In this document: positions 60,336 through 64,000 of the stretch, one piece after another | Position numbering within the stretch: position 1 is the first letter of the stretch | Layout of the letters: each line of letters starts with the position of its first letter | NCBI GenBank assembly: GCA_025463925.1 | Contig: JAODBK010000079.1 | Coordinates: 1-64,000, forward strand | DNA: 64,000 nucleotides | Direction of reading: 5' to 3' | Source of the DNA: Acidimicrobiales bacterium | GTDB taxonomy: Bacteria > Actinomycetota > Acidimicrobiia > Acidimicrobiales > AC-14 | The notes under the pieces: model-generated | Database searches by the model: none | Seen by the model: the letters and a program-made list of their open reading frames with translations, nothing else | Told to the model about the DNA's origin: nothing | Made by a program: the position numbers and the translations under genes

Positions 60336-61385
60336 ATGACGACGACCGCCTACACGGATGGCGCCTGCCTGGGGAACCCCGGGCCGGGCGGCTGGGCGTG
60401 GGCCGTGCCCGATGGCGCCTTCGCCAGCGGCGCCGAGCCCCACTCCACCAACCAGCGCATGGAGATCACCGCGGCGCTCGAAGCGGCGCGCGCCATCCGC
60501 GGACCGCTCGACATCGTGAGCGATTCGACCTACGTGGTGAACTGCTTCCGGGACCGCTGGTGGGAGGGCTGGCTCGCGCGGGACTGGAAGAACTCGCAGA
60601 AGAAGCCGGTCGCCAACCGCGATCTCTGGGAGCCGCTGATCGAGCTCGTCAACGCCCGGGCCGGTGGGCCGGACCGGGTCACGTTCCGGTGGGTCAAGGG
60701 CCACAGTGAAGATCCCATGAACGATCTGGTCGACGCGCTCGCGGTCGAGGCGGCGACCACCGGCGAACGTCGGCGGGGCGATTCCCCGCCGGACTCGGTC
60801 GGGCCGCCCGACAGCCCGAAGACGCGGAGCCGCGGGCGTGCCGGCCCGGCGCGCCGCGACGATCCGCCCGACGGGCACCGGCTCGTGGTCGTCGGCCACC
60901 GGCCACCGGAGCTCGGCGGATACGGCGACAACGACGTGGCCGAGGGCGTGCGGACGCGCCTGGCCGAGATCCTCGCCGCCAAGAAGGTCATGCACCCGGA
61001 CCTGGTCGTGCTCACCGGGCTCGGGCTCGGGGCCGAGCAACTGGCCGCAGAGGCGGCGGTCGCGGCCGACGTGCCCTTCGTCGCGGTGCTGGCCTTCCCG
61101 GACCAGGAGTCGGTGTGGTCGGCGGCACTGCAACGCCGCTACGGCGAGCTCCTCGAGCGGGCGGCCGACGTCCGCACGGTCACCGCCAAGAAGCCCGGAT
61201 CGCGCACTGCCGTCCTCGGCGCGCTGGCGCGGCGCAACGGCTGGTTGGCGCGAAACGCCGACGAGGCGATCGCGGTGTGGAGCGGCGGCGACGAGGCGAT
61301 CGGCCGGCTCGTGCGCTCATTGCGCGATCACGTCGGCGACGAAGACGTGTGGGTGCTCGACCCTACGGAGCTGTCAGCCGGCTGA
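60336..61385 (+). CDS. RNase HI fused to a SLOG (YspA-like) domain
   Basis: 349 residues. The RNase HI domain (1-145) has its four acidic catalytic residues in YTDGACLGNPG, MEITAALEA, SDSTYVVN and MNDLVDALA. After a Pro/Arg linker (about 146-180) comes a Rossmann-like domain: LVVVGHRPPELGGY, VLTGLGLGAEQLAAEAA, VPFVAVLAFPDQESVW and NADEAIAVWSGG. The last three segments match the SLOG superfamily that includes YspA/DprA/Lonely-guy-type nucleotide-binding proteins. This suggests coupling of RNA-DNA hybrid cleavage to nucleotide sensing. GAGGTGAG precedes ATG. Confidence 0.85.
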   Translation: MTTTAYTDGACLGNPGPGGWAWAVPDGAFASGAEPHSTNQRMEITAALEAARAIRGPLDIVSDSTYVVNCFRDRWWEGWLARDWKNSQKKPVANRDLWEPLIELVNARAGGPDRVTFRWVKGHSEDPMNDLVDALAVEAATTGERRRGDSPPDSVGPPDSPKTRSRGRAGPARRDDPPDGHRLVVVGHRPPELGGYGDNDVAEGVRTRLAEILAAKKVMHPDLVVLTGLGLGAEQLAAEAAVAADVPFVAVLAFPDQESVWSAALQRRYGELLERAADVRTVTAKKPGSRTAVLGALARRNGWLARNADEAIAVWSGGDEAIGRLVRSLRDHVGDEDVWVLDPTELSAG

Positions 61386-62076
61386 CCGGAAGTCGGTCCA
61401 CGGCAAGGCGAACGTCGTCGTCGCGCACCTGGGCCAGCGCGTCGAGGAAGATCGGGCGATCGACGGCGCGCGCGCCGAGCGACTCGAGGTGGTTGGTCGG
61501 CATTTGGCAGTCGATCAGCGCGCCGCCCGCCTGACTGAAACGGGCATCGAGCTCCACCAGCGCGGCCTTCGACGCGTCCGGCGCGTGATGGAACATCGAC
61601 TCGCCGGTGAAGCACCCGCCGACCTGCACGCCGTAGAGGCCGCCGACGAGCTCGTCGGCGGCCCACACCTCGACACTGTGGGCCCAGCCCAGCTCGTGGA
61701 GGGCGCGGTACGCGCCGCGCATCGCGGCGGTGACCCATGTGCCCTCGCCGTCGGGCCGCGGCGCCGCGCAGGCGTCGACGACCGCGGCGAACGCGGCGTC
61801 CACCGTCGCCGTCCATCCCGAGCGGGCCAGCTGCCGGCGGAGCGAGCGGGTGACCCGCACGCCGCCGGTCGGGATGACGGCGCGCGGGTCGGGACTGAAC
61901 CAGGGCAGTGGCACGTCGTCGTGCGGCCACGGGAACAGGCCGTTGCGGTACGCCGCCACGAGGGTGGTGGGTTCGAGGTCGGCCCCGAAGCCGACGAGCC
62001 CGCTCTCGTCGGCGTCAGCCGGTTCCGGCAGGGCCCAGCGGCAGGACGCCACCGGCGTCGGCGGAACGGCCAGCAC
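61363..62076 (-). CDS. aat: Leucyl/phenylalanyl-tRNA--protein transferase
   Basis: 237 residues. Aat adds Leu or Phe to N-terminal Arg/Lys proteins, marking them for ClpS/ClpAP degradation. Motifs: LVAAYRNGLFPWP, LPWFSPDPRAVI, VGGLYGVQVGGCFTGESMF and IDCQMPTNHLESLGA. GTG 62076 is chosen because the N-terminus then matches the family and CAGACT is 7 bases upstream; GTG 62118 is possible. It overlaps the RNase H fusion by 23 bases at the 3' ends. Confidence 0.93.
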   Translation of the reverse strand: MLAVPPTPVASCRWALPEPADADESGLVGFGADLEPTTLVAAYRNGLFPWPHDDVPLPWFSPDPRAVIPTGGVRVTRSLRRQLARSGWTATVDAAFAAVVDACAAPRPDGEGTWVTAAMRGAYRALHELGWAHSVEVWAADELVGGLYGVQVGGCFTGESMFHHAPDASKAALVELDARFSQAGGALIDCQMPTNHLESLGARAVDRPIFLDALAQVRDDDVRLAVDRLPVSRLTAP

Positions 62077-62214
62077 GCCCGTCAGTCTGACGCCGGTGCC
62101 ACATCCGGCCGACCACACCGCGCCGGCGGCCCCGGCCGCGCTGGCGGGACGCCGCGGCGTCGCCCCGGTGCTGGCGCTGGGCCCACTGGAGCCGCTCCTC
62201 CACCAACTGCCGGC

Positions 62215-62376
62215 TCAGCTCGCTTGCAATGATCGGGTGCACGGCAACCTCCCCTCCTGGCCGCAGGGGCAGCACCAGTGCACCGCCACCCCGTCGGGGG
62301 TCTGTTCGAGGGAGGTGACGCAGTCCGGCCAGAGCAGAACGTGGGCTTGGTGGCGCTCGCACCAGACGGTGAACAT
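62215..62376 (-). CDS. Small zinc-ribbon-like protein
   Basis: 53 residues: MFTVWCERHQAHVLLWPDCV, then GVAVHWCCPCGQEGRLPCTRS. The pattern C-x2-H ... C-C-x-C resembles small actinobacterial treble-clef/zinc-ribbon proteins. Start ATG 62376; a longer frame from 62400 adds 8 residues. It is divergent from the AraC regulator. Function unknown. Confidence 0.6.
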   Translation of the reverse strand: MFTVWCERHQAHVLLWPDCVTSLEQTPDGVAVHWCCPCGQEGRLPCTRSLQAS

Positions 62377-62446
62377 GTGGCCAGTTTGTGGCGAGGGCAA
62401 GGATCCTGCCAGTGACTTTATTGACTACATGCGCGAGAATCCTGCC

Positions 62447-63421
62447 ATGGCATCCCGACCCAAACGCCACACCGTCGCCGCGGTCATCGGCCACGAGACG
62501 TCGCCGTTCGAGCTTGCCGTCGCGTGCGAGGTGTTCGGCATCGACCGGTCGGAGGACTTCGGTGTTCCTTGGTACCGCTTCATGGTCGTGGCCGCCGAGG
62601 AGCCACCCATCCGGGCCGCCACCGGCTTCACCATCGACACGCCGTACCGCCTCGATTCGTTGCGCAAGGCCGACACCATCGTCGTTCCGGCGCGGTCGGG
62701 CGCGCCCGAGGCGATGGCGCCGCAGCTCATCGACGCGCTGCGCGCCGCGCACCGGCGCGGTGCCCGCATCCTCTCGGTGTGCACGGGCGCGTTCGCGCTC
62801 GCCGAAGCTGGCTTGCTCGACGGCAAGCGCGCCACCACGCACTGGTTCCACGCAGCCGAGATGGCGCGGCGCTACCCGAACGTCAAGGTCGACCCCGACG
62901 TGCTCTACGTCGACGAAGGTGACGTGATGACCTCGGCCGGGACGGCGGCGGGCATCGACCTGATGCTGCACGTGGTGCGGCAGGACTTCGGCGGCGAGAT
63001 CGCCAACGCACTGGCCCGCCGGATGGTCGTCCCGCCGCACCGCGACGGCGGTCAAGCGCAGTTCGTCGACGAGCCGATGCGCGACGCATCGGACGGCGAT
63101 CTCTTCGGTGACACGCTCGCGTTCATGGAGCAGCATCTCGGGGAGGTGTGCACCATCGACGATCTCGCCGCCCGTTCGGCGATGAGCCCGCGCACCTTCG
63201 CCCGTCGGTTCCGCGCCGCCACCGGCACCACGCCGCACCAATGGCTCACGCGGCAGCGGGTGCTGCTCGCGCAGCGGCTCCTCGAGACGTCGGACGAGTC
63301 GATCGACCGCGTCGCCGAGCGTTGCGGCTTCGGGTCGGCGGCCGCGCTGCGGCCCCACTTCCAGCGAATCGTGCGCACCTCGCCGATGGCCTACCGGAAG
63401 TGCTTCTTCGAGTGCCCGTGA
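62447..63421 (+). CDS. GlxA/FtrA-type AraC family transcriptional regulator
   Basis: 324 residues. The N-terminal DJ-1/PfpI-like domain includes ELAVACEVFGIDRS near residue 22 and VCTGAFALAEAGLLDGKRATTHW with the nucleophile-elbow Cys. The C-terminal AraC domain has two HTHs, ending IDRVAERCGFGSAAALRPHF and RTSPMAYRKCF. Such regulators control arginine, choline, carnitine or xenobiotic genes. ATG 62447; ATG 62429 is an in-frame alternative. It overlaps the HAD gene by 4 bases (GTGA), implying joint function. Confidence 0.9.
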   Translation: MASRPKRHTVAAVIGHETSPFELAVACEVFGIDRSEDFGVPWYRFMVVAAEEPPIRAATGFTIDTPYRLDSLRKADTIVVPARSGAPEAMAPQLIDALRAAHRRGARILSVCTGAFALAEAGLLDGKRATTHWFHAAEMARRYPNVKVDPDVLYVDEGDVMTSAGTAAGIDLMLHVVRQDFGGEIANALARRMVVPPHRDGGQAQFVDEPMRDASDGDLFGDTLAFMEQHLGEVCTIDDLAARSAMSPRTFARRFRAATGTTPHQWLTRQRVLLAQRLLETSDESIDRVAERCGFGSAAALRPHFQRIVRTSPMAYRKCFFECP

Positions 63422-64000
63422 TCGAGGCGGTGGTGTTCGACTGGGGCGGGACGCTGTCGGAGTTCGTCAGCGCCGAGCTGGTGGACGCCTGGCGCTTGGC
63501 GGCCCGCCACCTGGCGCCCGACCGCGAGGACGAGATCACCGCGGTGCTGGTCGAGGTCGAGAGCGATTTCTGGAGCACGGTGGCGACCCACCAGGAGAGC
63601 ACGACGCTCGCCGCGCTGGTCGCCGAGGCCAGCCGGCGGCTCGGCATGGACGTCGGCGAGGCGCTGCTCGAAGAAGCCGCGGTCCGCCACCTCGACGCGT
63701 GGACGCCCCACATCACCCACGACGCCGACGCCGCGCCGGTGCTCACCGCGTTGCGCGACCGCGGGCTGCGCATCGGCCTGCTGTCGAACACGCACTGGCC
63801 GCGCTCGTTCCACGAGCGCTTCCTCGAGCGCGACGGACTGACCAAGCTCATCGACGTCCGGCTCTACACGAGCGAGATGTCGCACCAGAAGCCGCATCCG
63901 TCGGTGTTCCACGCCGCGCTCGACGCGCTGCACGTCGACGATCCGGCGAGCGCGGTGTTCGTCGGCGACCGCCCGTTCGACGACATCGGCGGCGCGAGCG
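63418..64000 (+). CDS. HAD-superfamily hydrolase, 3' end outside the window
   Basis: The frame is open from GTG 63418 to the right edge (194 codons). Motif I is VVFDWGGTL, with Asp but Trp-Gly-Gly in place of the usual Asp-Gly-Thr second residue. Motif II is LLSNTHW, motif III lysine in SHQKPHPSVF, and motif IV VGDRPFDDI. It resembles phosphoglycolate phosphatase/epoxide-hydrolase-type HADs. The missing second Asp (DWGG instead of DxDxT) suggests a non-phosphatase reaction, such as dehalogenation or phosphonatase-like chemistry, though that is common in subfamilies. Coupled to the AraC gene. Confidence 0.82.
   Translation, partial: MIEAVVFDWGGTLSEFVSAELVDAWRLAARHLAPDREDEITAVLVEVESDFWSTVATHQESTTLAALVAEASRRLGMDVGEALLEEAAVRHLDAWTPHITHDADAAPVLTALRDRGLRIGLLSNTHWPRSFHERFLERDGLTKLIDVRLYTSEMSHQKPHPSVFHAALDALHVDDPASAVFVGDRPFDDIGGAS

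Noticed and set aside
62401-62447. Direct repeats ATCCTGCCA as AraC operator half-sites
   Set aside because: Two copies of nine bases 36 bp apart is weak, and one lies in the start codon region of the regulator.

Overview
This window is high-GC bacterial DNA from an actinobacterium. The gene order pyrR-pyrB-pyrC-carA-carB-pyrD-pyrF-mIHF-gmk-rpoZ-coaBC-metK-priA, the actinobacterial integration host factor, a DUF222/HNH protein under an actinobacterial-type SOS box and a homodimeric AceE-type pyruvate dehydrogenase all fit Actinomycetota. Several lineage-specific small proteins suggest a deep branch such as Acidimicrobiia, but that placement is an inference. I see no rRNA, tRNA, CRISPR array or insertion sequence.

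Layout. 1-13990 (minus strand) is one long pyrimidine/housekeeping operon with many 1-20 bp overlaps. Its leader carries a PyrR-type RNA binding loop just before the pyrR ribosome binding site. 14091-20709 holds a fatty-acyl-AMP ligase, the ribosomal GTPase TypA, a secreted GH43-like protein with five WPGWDIAR repeats, a tiny membrane peptide and the SOS-box DUF222/HNH gene. 20706-26060 has an L,D-transpeptidase lipoprotein, a luciferase-like monooxygenase coupled to an alpha/beta hydrolase, an anchored cupredoxin, an MFS exporter and a deazaflavin-type oxidoreductase. 26060-29799 has a soluble GAF histidine kinase and a short sufC-sufS-sufU operon without sufB/sufD. 29869-35112 carries a glycogen-debranching-type enzyme, a secreted BNR-repeat protein, a metallo-beta-lactamase-fold hydrolase and an acyl-CoA dehydrogenase. 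35321-41101 is a 1926-residue secreted adhesin-like protein (beta-helix, eight Ig-like repeats, three cell-wall-binding repeats).

41152-49000 contains small proteins, a structured non-coding or leader segment with a perfect Shine-Dalgarno sequence and strong hairpins, thiE-thiS, an ABC exporter pair, an HhH-GPD glycosylase, an acyltransferase flanked by a 41-bp direct repeat, and a GT-C glycosyltransferase. 49000-57550 is an accessory-looking stretch of short secreted or membrane proteins, decayed frames, a methyltransferase, a GNAT enzyme, a truncated cytochrome b fragment and small regulators. 57609-64000 returns to core functions: aceE, an RNase HI-SLOG fusion, aat, a small zinc-ribbon-like protein, a GlxA/FtrA-type AraC regulator and a HAD hydrolase cut by the window end.

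Regulatory signals. Many genes have a TAnnnT -10 element 5-8 bases before the start codon, predicting leaderless mRNAs. Two start sites (gmk and probably the MFS gene) look like CTG codons overlapping the upstream TGA. A TTGACCGnnCGGTC inverted repeat occurs at two lipid/oxidoreductase loci, and a perfect CCACTAC-N4-GTAGTGG palindrome lies between the suf operon and the debranching enzyme.
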